Notes: generated by a model not told the origin, from the sequence alone. Positions 44,112 to 55,574 are shown, counted from the first letter of the stretch. The stretch: 64,000 nucleotides of DNA from Deroplatys truncata (GCA_030765065.1 CM060978.1:220243498-220307497), one strand, 5' to 3'. Numbers and translations: made by a program.

Positions 44112-44492
44112 CATGTAGCCGACCATGATTCCCCAGCATTGTTGCAAATGATGGGGGAGGGAACTTTGACCAGTGTTCTATATGGAAACCTTTGCCCATA
44201 AAGTGCGCGTTAATGTCCCCAAAACTCGTCTTCATCCGAATGAATTTTGCATAACTGGTAAACTGTAAGAGATAGGCAAAAGCTTATTACACAAAAAATG
44301 TAGATCCCGTTAAAACACACAATTTGTGTCATATACTTTTTTTGCCAATTGAACCGTTTCCGAGATATTCCCTGTTATTTATTTGAATTTTCCATGTAGC
44401 CGACCATGGTTCCCCAGCATTGTTGCAAATGATGGGGGGGGAATCTAGACCAGTCTTCTATATGGAAACCTTTGCCCATAAAGTGCGCGTTA
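44112..44492 (-). repeat. 100-bp direct duplication enclosing an internal R1 fragment
   Basis: 44112-44212 and 44393-44492 are near-identical ('catgtagccgaccatg.ttcc' to 'cataaagtgcgcgtta'), shifted 281 bp. Between them, 44213-44392 is an internal minus-strand R1 piece ('aatgtccccaaaactcgtct' to 'ttatttgaattttcc') lacking both R1 ends. The strand given is that of the R1 fragment. A frame at 44029-44235 is incidental. Confidence 0.85.
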
Positions 44493-44790
44493 CGTGACAA
44501 ACGCGTAAAACATATCAATTAATTCGTTGTTTCCGTATCGTGGCCGCTGCATGATAACAGAGGGAAAGACTAATGAGAATTACGCAACGCGAGTCACATT
44601 ATTAACAAGTTTCGGCATGTGTCCGCCAGGAAGCTATGTTTGCAGCTAAGCATTAATACCTACTCCCCAGTACATACAGACCGCTAAAGTAGGCCACCTA
44701 ACCTACTGCTGAGCATCAATCACCCGGTACGTCAGTGTCATTTACACTTGGATGGAAAAGCTTGCTTTCTTGGGGGAGGGAGGTTAAAGG
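44493..44790. other. intergenic, nothing recognised
   Basis: No feature can be supported here. Confidence 0.4.
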
Positions 44791-44894
44791 TATATATATA
44801 TATATATATGTCCGGATACTTTTGATCACGTGGTGTATATATATATATATATATATATATACCACGTGATCAAAAGTATCCGGACACCTGGCTG
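44791..44894. repeat. head-to-head Tc1 right terminal repeats around (TA)n
   Basis: After a (TA)n tract (44791-44808) come 'tgtccggatacttttgatca' and 'cgtggtgta' (44809-44837), a second (TA)n, then 'taccacgtgatcaaaagtat' and 'ccggacacctggctg' (44860-44894). The two 29-bp repeats are exact inverted copies. The right one belongs to Tc1 copy C. The left one is an orphan terminus with no body behind it. Confidence 0.92.
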
Positions 44895-46071
44895 AAAATG
44901 ACGTACAAGTTTGTTGCGCCCTCCATCGGTAATGCTGGAAGTCAGTATGGTATTGACCCACCCTTAGCCTTGATGACAGCGCTCACTCTCGCAGGCATAC
45001 TTTCAACAGGTGCTGGAAGGTTTCTTGGGGAATGGCAGCCATTCTTCACGGAGTGCGGAACTGAGGAGCGGTATCGATGTAGGTCGGTGAGGCCTGGCAC
45101 GAAGTCGGCGTTCCAAAACATCCCAAAGGTGTTCTATAGGATTCAAGTCAGGACTCTGTGCAGGCCAGTCCATTACAGGGATGTTATTGTCGTGTAACCA
45201 CTCCGCCACGGCCCATGCAATATTAACAGGTACTCAATCGTGTTGAAAGATGCAATCGCCATCCCCGAATTACTCTTCAACAGTGGGAAGCAAGAAGCTA
45301 CTTAAAATATCAACAAGGGTTGCAAGCCCCCTCCAGGAAAAACACGACCACACCATAACGACATCACCTCCGAATTTCACTGTTGGTACTACACACGCTG
45401 GCAGATGACGTTCACCGGGCATTCGCCATACCCACACTCTGCCATCGGATTGCCATATTATGTACCGTGATTTGTCACTCCACACAACGTTTTGCCCCTG
45501 TTCAATCGTGCAATATTGACGCTCTTTACAACAAGCAATGCGTCGGTTGGCATTTTCCTGCGTGATGTGTGGCTTATGAGCAGCCGCTCGACCATGGAAT
45601 CCAAGGTTTCTCACCTCACGCCTAACTGTTATAGTACTTGGAGTGGATCCTGATGCAGTTTGGAATTCCTGTGGGTTGATCTGGATAGATGTCTGCCTAT
45701 TACTCTTTACGACGCTCTTCAAATGTCGGCGGTCTCTGTCAGTCAACAGACGCGGTCGGCCTGTACTCCTTTGTGCTGTACATGTCCCTTCACGTTTCCA
45801 CTTCACTATCACATCAGAAACAGTGGACCTAGGGATGTTTAGGAGTGTGGAAATCTCGCGTACAGACTTCTGACACAAGTGACACCCAATCACCTGACCA
45901 CGTTTGAAGTCAGTGAGTTCCACAAGGCGTCCCATTCTACTGTTTCACGATGTCTAATGACTACTGAGGCCGCAGATAATGAGTACCAGTCAGTAGGTGG
46001 CAGCACAATGCACCTAAGATGAAAAACGTATGTTTGTGGGGGTGTACGGAAACTTTTGATCACATAGTGTA
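44860..46071 (-). mobile_element. Tc1-like transposon copy C, full length
   Basis: On the minus strand the element starts at 46071 (tacactatgtgatcaaaagt-type repeat) and ends at 44860 with the right terminal repeat. Length 1.2 kb as in copy B. It has 3' UTR blocks 'gcgccctccatcggtaatg' and 'cattttcagccagg' in common with copy D. Confidence 0.93.
45003..45935 (-). pseudogene. Tc1-like transposase, broken
   Basis: Frame 45935-45270 carries the two helix-turn-helix regions, [15 protein letters not shown], and WSDKSRY with the first catalytic Asp. It also contains [20 protein letters not shown], then a deletion joining LATLV to [17 protein letters not shown]. The second catalytic Asp is kept (QHD) but the next codon CGA has become TGA. 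Frame 45209-45003 holds SPDLNPIEHLWDVLERRLRA with the catalytic Glu and ends after a local frameshift (EEWLPFPKK). At least two stops and one frameshift make it inactive. Confidence 0.92.
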
Positions 46072-46689
46072 TGGCCGTGTAATTTTGGAATATACTAGGA
46101 AAGAAAGGTCTCTCCAGTATCTAACACGAACTCTATATAGATACAAGCTTTAAAATAGATTGTGGAGGAAAAATAGTCAAACATATCTTTAATTCATCAG
46201 ACAATCAATCAGTGTATAGGTTGAATGTTAAAGCGCTGCCTCTAAAAGGCTTTATTTCGAAAATATAATTTTTTAACTTTGTACGGCTTTTCACTACACA
46301 GTCGATATTTCTGGAATCCTTCTGACACATATTTAATGTATACCACTTTCCTGTTGGATTTACAAATAATAAAAATGTAATACATAAATTAACTAACTGT
46401 GTGCACTATAACTGAATATAAAAACATTACAAGTTCCTTGCAAATAACAAAAAAAAAACAATAATAACTGAAACATATTATGAGATCCAAAAATTAAGTT
46501 AAACAGTCGCATCCTTTGAAACTGCACTATCACTTGTTTTTCGAGATTTATGGATTCATTTTGGCCTTACAAGTCTCTCAATATCTGGGCAAAGAGATCG
46601 ACTCACAGATAGCCTATGTGGATTGTAATCTTCGATCACATATTTGGCTTCTCTAACGAGATTTGTTAATTTTTATGAGTGAGAAAATC
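46072..46689. other. intergenic, AT-rich
   Basis: No feature can be supported here. Confidence 0.4.
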
Positions 46690-47070
46690 TGTTCGTATTC
46701 ATACGTGTACCCAAGCATACATAACATTCGAGCGTAAGAGAACTGAAGAGAAGACCCTGAGGGCGACTATACCCAGACGACGATGTGCGCTAGCAAGGAA
46801 GGAGTCCCTAACGACACCAATCGGGCTAGCCCTACCTAAGCACCCCTGACCTAGTTTCCTGGAAATAGATGAGACGGCTACCAGGAAGGAAGGGGGCTCC
46901 AACAGTCTCGCAAAGAGTCAGAGAGAAATATTTCTATAGCGCAAATGTCACGGTCCTGCCGCAACAAACCAACCGCCGTCGCCTAGTCTTACACCCTGAA
47001 ACTGATGAGTTGAAACAGATTAAAGGAAATGATGGAGACAGAAAATCGTGGTAGGAGAACCACACCAGCA
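46690..47070 (-). mobile_element. SINE family A, 5'-truncated copy
   Basis: On the minus strand 'ccacgattttctgtctccat', 'tttcagggtgtaagactagg' and 'cgacggcggttgg' match 42850-42940. The tRNA-like head is missing or beyond recognition. A 3' body of about 200 bp follows. Confidence 0.6.
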
Positions 47071-48455
47071 ATGGCCTAACGACTGGAGAAAGTAGGATGC
47101 CTTGCGTCTACCTTAGCTACCTAAATCGTAGAGAAAGTTTAAATATTCATGTGGTTCCAATTAGACGACATTAGTTAGCAACCGTGGCACGAATCCTGGC
47201 GTGATCGATACGTACCAAACTTGATTATAGTTCACATTCTGGTTCGCTATTCCTAATTACTGCTAAAGCCTGTTCTTCGCAGCGTGTTTAAGAGAGACCC
47301 ATTAGTTTTTGTGTATTCCAGCAGCATTTGAAGTTTGAGAAGTTTTGAAACAAAAAACGAGCTATGTAAGCAATTTAACGGGCCAAATCAGAAAAGGAAT
47401 GCTTGGTTTCCCTCTCCGTTTCTAAGCATAAAAAGGGAAACAATTACATAAGCGTTTTGTGAGTGAGAACTTGGTACTAATAGTCACGGTGATCTCATTT
47501 TAGCGCCAACAAAACACGCACGGACTGTAATTGACAATTTTGGTAGAAGGGACTGATTTGCATTGTAAAGTGAACAGCGAAATCTATAATTTTTTATCTG
47601 GTGCCTCGAATGGAGATTCATTATTCGTACTCACCGAAGGTACTTTGATGCTGTAGCTATCACGGGCATTTTTAATATGCGCATTATTGGAATTAAAGAG
47701 CTACAGGATAGTAAAATCTAATGCACTAAAAGCCCAATGCTGTAATGATTTTGCATATTATTTTAGCATATATTCAGTTGATACATACATTTACTCACCA
47801 AATTATTTGTGCACCATATGCGTTCTTTGAATATACACATTTGTACGCTACTACAATAAGCTGAAAATAACTATTACTTAGGCACGTATTGTTTTCAAAC
47901 ATACAATGATCCACAAAGTAACAGTTATTTTGTATGTATGTTATATAAACACGTTATTTTTAGCGAATTTGTACAAAATAGAATAGTCATTCGTGTTTAA
48001 TTACGGGTGACAGAATTGGATGACTTCATACACATAGAAGGAAGTTTATATCTCTCTTGCATTTTAAATGAAAAGTATAATAATGAATTTTATGGGACTT
48101 ACGTTGAAAAATCTCAATTTTCGGAAAAAAACATTTTCTTTCATTTTTTGGCACGTCTGTGTTTCAAGACCACAAAACAAGTGAACTGTTTTCCAATTTT
48201 AAAGAAGTATAAATCATATTTAAACTATAGTTACAGTCGGACATGACAGATTAGCATTTTCATAAAATGCATTTTACAGGTTTACCTAGAATAATCCTTT
48301 TTCTTTTTACTGAATATTACCCATTTGAAAGGAACATTACGCAGGTAGGGTATTTCAAGTTTTCTGTGCGTTACAATTTAAGAAATCCTTTTATTCCATT
48401 TATTATGTATTTATTGATGACATAATGAAAAAATTCAAAAATGAAAAGAAACACA
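47071..48455. other. intergenic, nothing recognised
   Basis: No feature can be supported here. The 79-codon frame at 48007-48246 has no recognisable motif. Confidence 0.4.
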
Positions 48456-48463
48456 CACATATA

Positions 48464-49549
48464 TACACTATGTGATCAAAAGTATCCGGATACCCCCACA
48501 AACACACGTTTTTCATCTTAGATGCATTTTACTACTATCTACTGCCTGGTACTCCTCATCCGCGACCTCAGTAGACCCACGTCCACTGTTTCTGATGTGA
48601 TAATGAAGGGCATGTACTGCACAAAAGCGTACAGGCCGACCCTGTCTGTTGACTGACAGAGACCACCGACATTTAAAGAGGGTCGTAAAGGGCAATAGGC
48701 AGACATCTATCCAGACCATTACACAGGAATTCCAAACTGCATCAGGATCCACTCCAAGTACTATGACAGGCGTGAGGTGAGAAAACTTGGATTCCATGGT
48801 CGAGCGGCTGCTCATAAGCCACACATCACACAGGAAAATGCCAAACGACGCCTCGCTTGGTGTAAGGAGCGTCAACATTACACGATTGAACAGTGGCAAA
48901 ACGTTGTGTGGAGTGACGAATCACGGTACACAATGTGGCGATCCGATGGCACGGTGTGGGTATGGTGAATGCCCGGTGAACGTCATCTGCCAGCGTGTGT
49001 AGTGCTAACAGTGAAATTCGGAGGTTGTGGTGGTGTTATGGTGTGCTCGTGTTTTCCTGGAGGGGGCTTGCACCCTTGTTGTTTTGCGTGGCACGATCAC
49101 AGCGCAGACCTACATTGATATTTTAAGCACCTTCTTGCTTCTCACTGTTGAAGAGCAATTCGGGTTTGGCGACTGCATCTTTCAACACGATCGAGCACCT
49201 TTTATACTGCACGGGCTGTGACGGAGTGGTTACACGACAATAACATCCCTGTAATGGACTGGCCTGCACAAAGTCCTGACTTGAATCCTATAGAACACGT
49301 TTGGAATGTTTTGGAACGCCGACTTCGTGCCAGGCCTCACCGACCTACATCGATACCTCTACTCAGTTCCGCACTCCGTGAAGAAACCTTCCAGCACCTG
49401 TTAAAAGTATGCCTGCGTGAGTGAACGCTGTCATCAAGGCTAAGTGTGGGCCAACACCTTATTGACTTCCAACATTAGCGATGGAGGGCGCCACGAACTT
49501 GTACGTCATTTTCAGCCAGGTGTCCGGATACTTTTGAGCACGTAGTGTA
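48464..49549 (+). mobile_element. Tc1-like transposon copy D, with 5' internal deletion
   Basis: Left repeat TACACTATGTGATCAAAAGT at 48464; right repeat ends CACGTAGTGTA at 49549. About 90 bp covering the transposase start and first helix-turn-helix are missing compared with copy B (junction near 48572, 'cctcagtag|acccacg'). Alternating AC/AT and GT/AT tracts lie on both sides ('acacacacatata' left, 'tatgtgtgtgtgtgtatata' right), so it sits in a microsatellite. Confidence 0.92.
48575..49430 (+). pseudogene. Tc1-like transposase, start deleted, frameshifted
   Basis: The start codon and the first ~35 residues are deleted. Frame 48777-48968 carries RRLAWCKERQHYTIEQWQNV and WSDESRY (first Asp) and ends at a TGA after VWVW. 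Frame 49027-49221 has IDILSTFLLLTVEEQFGFGD and QHDRAP (second Asp kept), then a frameshift. Frame 49218-49424 has SPDLNPIEHVWNVLERRLRA with the Glu. The three acidic residues survive but the frame is broken at least three times. Confidence 0.92.
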
Positions 49550-49577
49550 TATGTGTGTGTGTGTATATATATATAAT
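49548..49577. repeat. (GT)n/(TA)n microsatellite
   Basis: A GT tract followed by TA units directly at the right edge of Tc1 copy D. Confidence 0.9.
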
Positions 49578-49744
49578 ATTATTTTCAGCTATTTATATTG
49601 TGACGCAGCGGTTATGGCCCAAGGTTATAACCAGAATCTTCTGGAAGTTTCTTTTCCTCCTTTCGACTGTGTGTGTGCAGATATTTCTAGAATATTTTGT
49701 ACAAGATTCATTGCCTATATAAGGGAGCGTTCTCGCAAGAGCAT

Positions 49745-49855
49745 AATAACAATTTCGAAACGTTTTCCATGTAAAGGTTAGTTTGAGGTCGGGGGATTTT
49801 CTTTAAATTCTTATTGTCGCTTTCTTGGAAGGTCCTGAATTAAATAGTTCAGTCA
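49745..49855 (+). mobile_element. R1 internal fragment
   Basis: 'tttccatgtaaaggttagtt', 'cgggggattttctttaaatt' and 'cttggaaggtcctgaat' match the central R1 blocks. Neither end is present. Confidence 0.65.
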
Positions 49856-50220
49856 GTCAGTCAGTGTGTGAGGAAGCGGGTTGGTGAGCGCGTTTCCGCT
49901 GCAACATCAAGTGCGATTCTTCGGGAGACGACTGCTGTGACGTGCAGTGAGTACTGCTACTGCAGCAGAGATTGGAGATGTCTTGTGTTCAACTCCCCAG
50001 CAAGTGAAGTGAACCATCTGAAAAAGAGGCTGCGGCGTGCGTATTTCATTACGCCCCTGCGTCTCGAAGAAAGTGAAGTGATAGGGGAAATTGAACTAGT
50101 TCACATCAGTGAGGTGACAGTATGAGCTAAGTGAAGTCCCAATGAAAGTTCAACCAGATATAAACAGTGACAGCGGGAACTGAGAGATAAGACAGTTGAA
50201 AAACTGAACGTCACAATATT
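49856..50220. other. GC-richer block after (CAGT)n, possible transposon 5' region
   Basis: It starts with four CAGT/AGTC units (49851-49868). About 330 bp of GC-rich sequence follow, with many 'gaagtga', 'gtgaag' and 'cagtga' motifs, contrasting with the AT-rich flanks. An 85-codon frame (49868-50125) has no motif. The texture resembles the 5' untranslated region of a non-LTR element, but no reverse transcriptase follows. Function unassigned. Confidence 0.3.
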
Positions 50221-51890
50221 TTAACCAAATAGATGCACGAAACTGTTGCCTTAAGTTAAGCATTTAAAGTGAAGTAAAATTAAGGAAAAGTAGAAAAAGA
50301 TGGTTTTGAATGTATTTTTGTATTTTTAAATAATTCATAGCTTCTTTTTTTTAATCACTATTTTATTTTTATGTCTTTATGTAACAAACATATTCATTGT
50401 TGTAAACGGTTACACTTTATATGAGGCTTAAGTTAATAAATAATAATGAACTAAAGTAATACTATGATGTAGTAAGTATAACTGATGTAATAATATTAAC
50501 AAATAATACAATAAAATACTAATTTAATTATGGAACTAATTTATTAATAATCTCAATTGTGTTATTATTGATATAATGCATATCTTCTGACTAGAATTTA
50601 TTAGGATTTTAGCCGACAGCTAATTTCAAAATTCCCGTGCGGTAATGTCTTTAATTTATTACAATGTGAATCATGTTAGGCTGAGAAACTTTTTCCCTTA
50701 TGAACAAAATGGTTTAAATAGGCAGTATTTACAGTTTTTACCCTTAACGTTAATCATAAATCAAACTGAAAATCTAAATGATGGGAAACATGCACTTTTC
50801 TCAAATTGACATTACTAAATGTACAAATATTTACTTTCACTGTTTCATTTTTACTTAACTTTCAATTTTTCCGTTGCATGCCTGTGTTAGGTTTGTAAAT
50901 TTTGTCGCGTGTGTATAATTTTAGTTAAGTTACTTTGTTTTTAAACGTCATGTTTTTCATGTCTACTGCATTCTCCTTTTACCAAAACGTATTTATATTC
51001 TTTACTTTCCTCTGCTTCCTGTTGTTACCGAAGCGGACGTCAGTACATATCTGGGTACACACGTCTTGCAGCTATATACATGCAGTAATGTTGCACTTTT
51101 ACAGACATTTGTATTCCCGTGTGGCTTTCTTTTTACCAGTAAGGTACTGTTGCTGGTGTACGTTTTATGTAGCATTTAGGTGCATGATATAAACATTCAT
51201 GAGATGCACACAGAAACATGGTTATATTTTGGTGGCAACTTTATTTTCCCTCAGCCGGATATGCATGTTTTTGCCTCGGTGGAGTAAAGCCTCTGTGGGG
51301 CAATAAGAAATACCAACTTTACCACAGGGTGAGAAGCGAAAAAAAAAGTCCTTGCACCAAGTTGAGATTTCACAGTGCAAGTTTCCGAAACTCAGTTTCT
51401 TTCGACAAAACTTCGTAGAAACGATTCGTAAACTTTTGGCAGCAAATAAAACATACCAAAATAGTTTCAGGAAACTTAAATAAAGAGAAGTAATATCTTG
51501 TTTGAAAGAATGACGAAGGGTCACGGGGGTATATGAGGTATTATACGTTTCGCTCCGGCTGGCTTGCTCCTTAGTATTCGGTGCAACAGTCAAAAAGTCG
51601 AAATTAAAAGTTTATTTAGATTTTTGCTTAGATAATTCATATAACAATGTTAGAGCACACACTTTGCCACCTGAAAATCAGTTGATTATTATGTTTTCTC
51701 TGAAGTAAATTAGAGAGATCACGATATTTAATAATTCTTGAAACTTTAATCCGAAGGGAACATGCTAATTAACATACTGTTGAAATTTAATTTTGTTTAG
51801 AGGAATACGATTCACGGTAAAAGGTAGGGATGGGATGGGAGCCGAGACAGGTAGTTAGCTACTTTTGCACTACAAGAAACTTAGAGTTAA
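50221..51890. other. AT-rich intergenic, nothing recognised
   Basis: The overlapping frames at 50935-51192 and 51222-51593 have no domain I recognise. No repeat is identified. Confidence 0.4.
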
Positions 51891-51894
51891 CTCT

Positions 51895-52725
51895 TATCAA
51901 TGCTTGACCTTTGCTACCCGATTGGTGTAGTAGTGGGACCGTGTGTTGTCTAGCTTTGCTACGCCTGCCACAAGGTAAGAGGTTCCGGTTTATATAACTT
52001 GATAGCGGTGCTTGGGTAGTTAACAATCATATTCTATTCCTGCTCATCAGTTAGGTTGTGAATACATGCGCTATACTAGGGCAGGAAAGGCACGACCCGA
52101 TAAACGAACCGGTTTTTATCTATCCTATCTTCTCTTGTGACTTATAACCCGACCGGGACAATCAACACGTCTCGCTTCGCCACCCTGGTAAAAGATAATA
52201 CACCTAGATCTAAAATAGTATACTTACCTAACGGAGGGGTACACTTCGCACATTGCGACCAACACAGACCTATTGTGACTACCATCCCCCAGGAGAAAGG
52301 GATGAGGCGAAGAAACCATAGGAGACTACAAGCCATAGGCAGACAGACCACAGAGGCGCGCGGAAGTCCCTAACATTTCTAACCTCGCAGACCCATCCCA
52401 CTGCTGGAGCCGTCGAGAGAGGGCGATCAACGACCCACAAATCAAGCAGGCCTCTGGTGTCCACGAGGAATACTCCTTCATTGAGCATGCATCCGCGCCA
52501 TCTGTCCGGCATCGCCATACACTACGAAACCTTGAAGCACACCTGAAAGATGAGAAGGAAACGGAATTAAAGGAAAATAATGGAAAGGGAATTGTGGTAG
52601 AGTAGAAACTATCCAGCATTGGCCTGCCCACCCCGGGGAAACCACGAAAAACACATGATTCGTAGTGGGTGGCCGCCGGAGATTGAACCTGGGATCTCCC
52701 AAATGCGAGTCGCTCGGTTTAGATC
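51895..52725 (-). mobile_element. SINE family A copy with extended 3' region
   Basis: The minus-strand head is near 52722: an 'accgagcgactcgcatttgg'-like A box, then the B-box-like GGTTCAATCTC (about 52680-52690). The body 'gtaagtgggcaggcc'-'aatgctggatagtttctact' and 'ttagggacttccgcgcgcct' matches 1691-2190. The match to known SINE copies ends near 52225. 51895-52220 is compositionally similar but has no second copy in this window, so its membership is uncertain. Confidence 0.65.
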
Positions 52726-53035
52726 TACAATAACTCTCAATTCAATTAGTCACAACTGAAAACGTACTAAATTTCCAATCCAACCGCTTAGGCATACTTT
52801 TAACTTTCCTAGATAGAAAGAAATTTTGTATTCACGGAGTATATCCATTCTGTTCAAAGATAATTGTTTTTCCTGCCTAATGAATGAACTTCTCTACATG
52901 CGAGGTTTTTGGCACACAAGGCTTCCTTTGAGAAGTCAGCCGTAGTTTCAGAAGGTAGTCTACTCCGTACTTCGACAGCCTTCATCAGCAATACAATTTA
53001 AAGTGGGTTATATACGGCGTACCGCTGATAAATAC
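52726..53035. other. intergenic, nothing recognised
   Basis: No feature can be supported here. Confidence 0.4.
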
Positions 53036-53732
53036 GAGGGTAGTTAAAGAAGGGACAACCGTTTGGCTTTAATAAATGAAAAGAAAAATATTTTATTAAA
53101 AACGTCGCTCTCAGTAGTATAGCTTACTTTATTTCTCCACATAATCACTTCGTTGTTTCAGCATTTATCATGTCTACGAGCTTTAAAATTCCCGTGTTGT
53201 AGTCAGCTGCCATCAGTCCATTAAGCCAAAAAGTTCGCACACAGTTTTATCAAACAAAGAACGAGAAACGTTTGTAAAAAAAAATCTGTAACTCGTCTAG
53301 GGTTACGTGTCTGTCATACACGAGTTTGTTTTTCACTTGGTTCCTGGAATCATCTGTGATAATGAGTAACGGACGTCCTGTCTGGTCGAGTTTCGTCATG
53401 CAAATTTGTTCCTCCATTGTTGGACATTTTACACTGCTTTCTCAGATCTATTTCGTTCATTACTGAATAGGCATACACTCTCTTTAGGTGACAGTACATT
53501 TCTGCAGGTTTCAACTTCCAAACAATCAAAATCCAATACCTCCCTTTCACCTCAGAGTCGTGGTACTTTGTATCACGCACTTTGTTTTGAATAATCATAG
53601 AATATACAATAACAACTTATTTAGACTGGCAGGCGCACAGCATTATGAACAAGTGTGAAGTAAATGGCTTTGGATAGACGCCCGATAGGCAGCGGGAATG
53701 CGCAAACGGTCGTTACATCCTGGAATACCTTT
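53036..53732 (-). mobile_element. mariner-like element, internally deleted, second copy
   Basis: The right edge, read on the minus strand, is TTCCAGGATGTAACGACCG, close to the left end of the copy at 17312. The left edge has 'gaagggacaaccg' as the matching opposite end. Between them are an N-terminal remnant and a C-terminal-like tail; the catalytic centre is missing. About 700 bp remain. Confidence 0.7.
53340..53598 (-). pseudogene. mariner transposase N-terminal remnant
   Basis: LKPAEMYCHLKRVYAYSVMN followed by NNGGTNLHDETRP matches the copy at 17520-17843. Farther on in broken frames lie a RNPRRVTDFF-like stretch and LQHGNFKARRHDKC near 53190, compatible with the C-terminal end of mariner proteins. 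Stops and frameshifts are frequent. No catalytic Asp is left. Confidence 0.7.
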
Positions 53733-54030
53733 GTATAGAGCGTTCGCTATATTGTGGGGCCTCAGATCGCGCGTGTGCGCACCCCGCGCATTATTACACT
53801 GTGGGGTTTTCCCATCTAAATCTCCGCCGTTACCTACTCAGAAGTTATTGTAACATGCGCTGTAACCTTGTTCATAAGTGGTGTTGAAAGTGATGCATCG
53901 GACATTGCCGGCATTTTTGGCTGAAATTTCCATTCAGGCGCAGAAGTTCTTACGTAATTCTTATAAGTTCTGTTCTTATATTATTCTTAAGTTCGTCTAC
54001 AGTGTAGGGATTATTCATATAAACTTTACT
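53733..54030. other. intergenic with a small CpG-rich stretch
   Basis: 53766-53795 is rich in CG ('gatcgcgcgtgtgcgcaccc'). No promoter, gene or repeat can be assigned. Confidence 0.35.
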
Positions 54031-54875
54031 TTTTACTTTCTCTACTACGTATAGTAAGTAGGGGAAGTATTGTATTCCACCCAAAAGCTGGACACCGAGA
54101 TTTCACCGGAAATATATGTTTTGAGGCCCCCTTAATAAAAAAAGCCTTTTTGGAAACATGTCCGTGTGTGTGTCTGTGAACAGCATAACTTAGAAACGAA
54201 CAGTCGGATAGACATAAAATTTGGTATTTAGATTCAATATCTTCCAGAGATGTGACACCAAAGTTTTCAAGAAAATCCCCCCACCCCAGATTACCCTTTA
54301 CATGGAACATTTTTCGAAAATTTTAATTTTCTCAAAAATGGCTCTAACGATTTTCATTAAAATATCATATGTTTAAGATATTTTCATGACAAATGAAATG
54401 TATATCTCGAATTTTCTAAGAATATCTCCAAACGTATTCGTCATTGTGAACGACTTTTGCATAACTGATAAACCGTAACAGATAGACAAAAACTTTTACT
54501 ACACAAGAAATGTAGATTGCGTTAAAATACACAATTTATGTCATATACTTTTTTGTTGTTGAATGAACTATTTTAAAGCTATTGCTTGTTATTCCCTTAA
54601 ATTATCCAATACTTATACTTTTTCTCAAATTCGTTATTCATTTTTTTTGTCCTGGTAATGCAAAGAGAATGGAATACTCCACATACAACCACCTCTTAAA
54701 ATATTTGACTATAGCTTAAAGCCTACCAATTCCCCTTGCATCTACAAGAAAATTAGCAATAAGATTAACATCTCGATATCTCGATTTACATGAAGCATAT
54801 GAAGAATAAGCGTTTGTAAAAATAGTTTGTACAAGAGGAGAGAAAGTCATGTGAGTGTAACACATCAGATTTTTA
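54031..54875 (-). mobile_element. R1 repeat, representative complete copy (Helentron/HINE-like candidate)
   Basis: The plus strand reads in order: terminal ACTTTCTCTACTACGTATAG (54034); 'aagtaggggaagtattgtat'; 'ttcaccggaaatatatgttt'; microsatellite-like 'gtccgtgtgtgtgtctgtga'; 'acagcataact.agaaacgaa'; 'ccctttacatggaacatttt'; 'aaaatggctctaacgatttt'; 'tgaacgacttttgcataact'; 'aatgtagattgcgttaaaat'; 'ccaattccccttgcatctac'; inverted copy of the start (gaggagagaaagt, others gagtagagaaagt); hairpin ATGTG-AGTGTAA-CACAT (about 54850-54866); 'cagattttt'. It has no coding capacity. The order 5' terminal motif, microsatellite, inverted motif, 3' hairpin is that known for HINE/DINE-1 elements. The family assignment is an inference. 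Confidence 0.85.
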
Positions 54876-55574
54876 GGGTCGAATGATGCACCAATTTCGT
54901 CAAATTTTTCCTCAGTTGGAACATTTCGTTTTCGTTTCTTAGGTTTAGCGTTTATCGATCCCGTTATCCTATTCTTATTATCCAGACGTCTAGCAGTTTC
55001 CTTTACGAACTGGAATTCCAGGAAATGTATCCTGAAAAGGTCTACTCACGTCTACATGATTCGGTTTTTACGTATTTATGTTACGTAAAAATTCGTTGTT
55101 CAAGCGTGAATTTGTCGTAAGGCATTTCAGCGGCCTAATAAGAAGACAAGTACAACAATAACGAGATCACTCTTAAAGAAATCACACACAACACAAATCT
55201 CTTAAATAATCTTTCAACATTCAGATGTACAAAGCCTACATCATGAACAGAAGGTAGCAAATGACACAGTACGAGTATAACACAGCTGATAAATGTAGTG
55301 CGCAGCGGAAAAATACCAAAGTCTCTACAATGAGGAGGAGAATACATACACGCGATTTGTAGCCCCACAATAGAGCGACCGCTCTACATTTGGCAACAGC
55401 GGTGGTATGTATGCTCTCCAATCGTAAAAGCGTTAAAAGATACATGAAAAACAATGAAAACTTCGTCTTAGTGCGTTTAAAATGGGATATCGAGTGAAAT
55501 TCCAGAAGTATTTAGTTCATAACACAGTGTTTGTCAGAAACTTCACTTATCTTAATATTGGTGCATTTAGCATG
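54876..55574. other. unique spacer between opposed R1 copies
   Basis: About 700 bp without recognised features. Reverse frames at 55135-55368 and 55236-55454 overlap each other and have no motif. Confidence 0.4.

Noticed and set aside
53766..53795. CpG-rich stretch as a promoter CpG island
   Set aside because: Only about 30 bp long, with no gene next to it.
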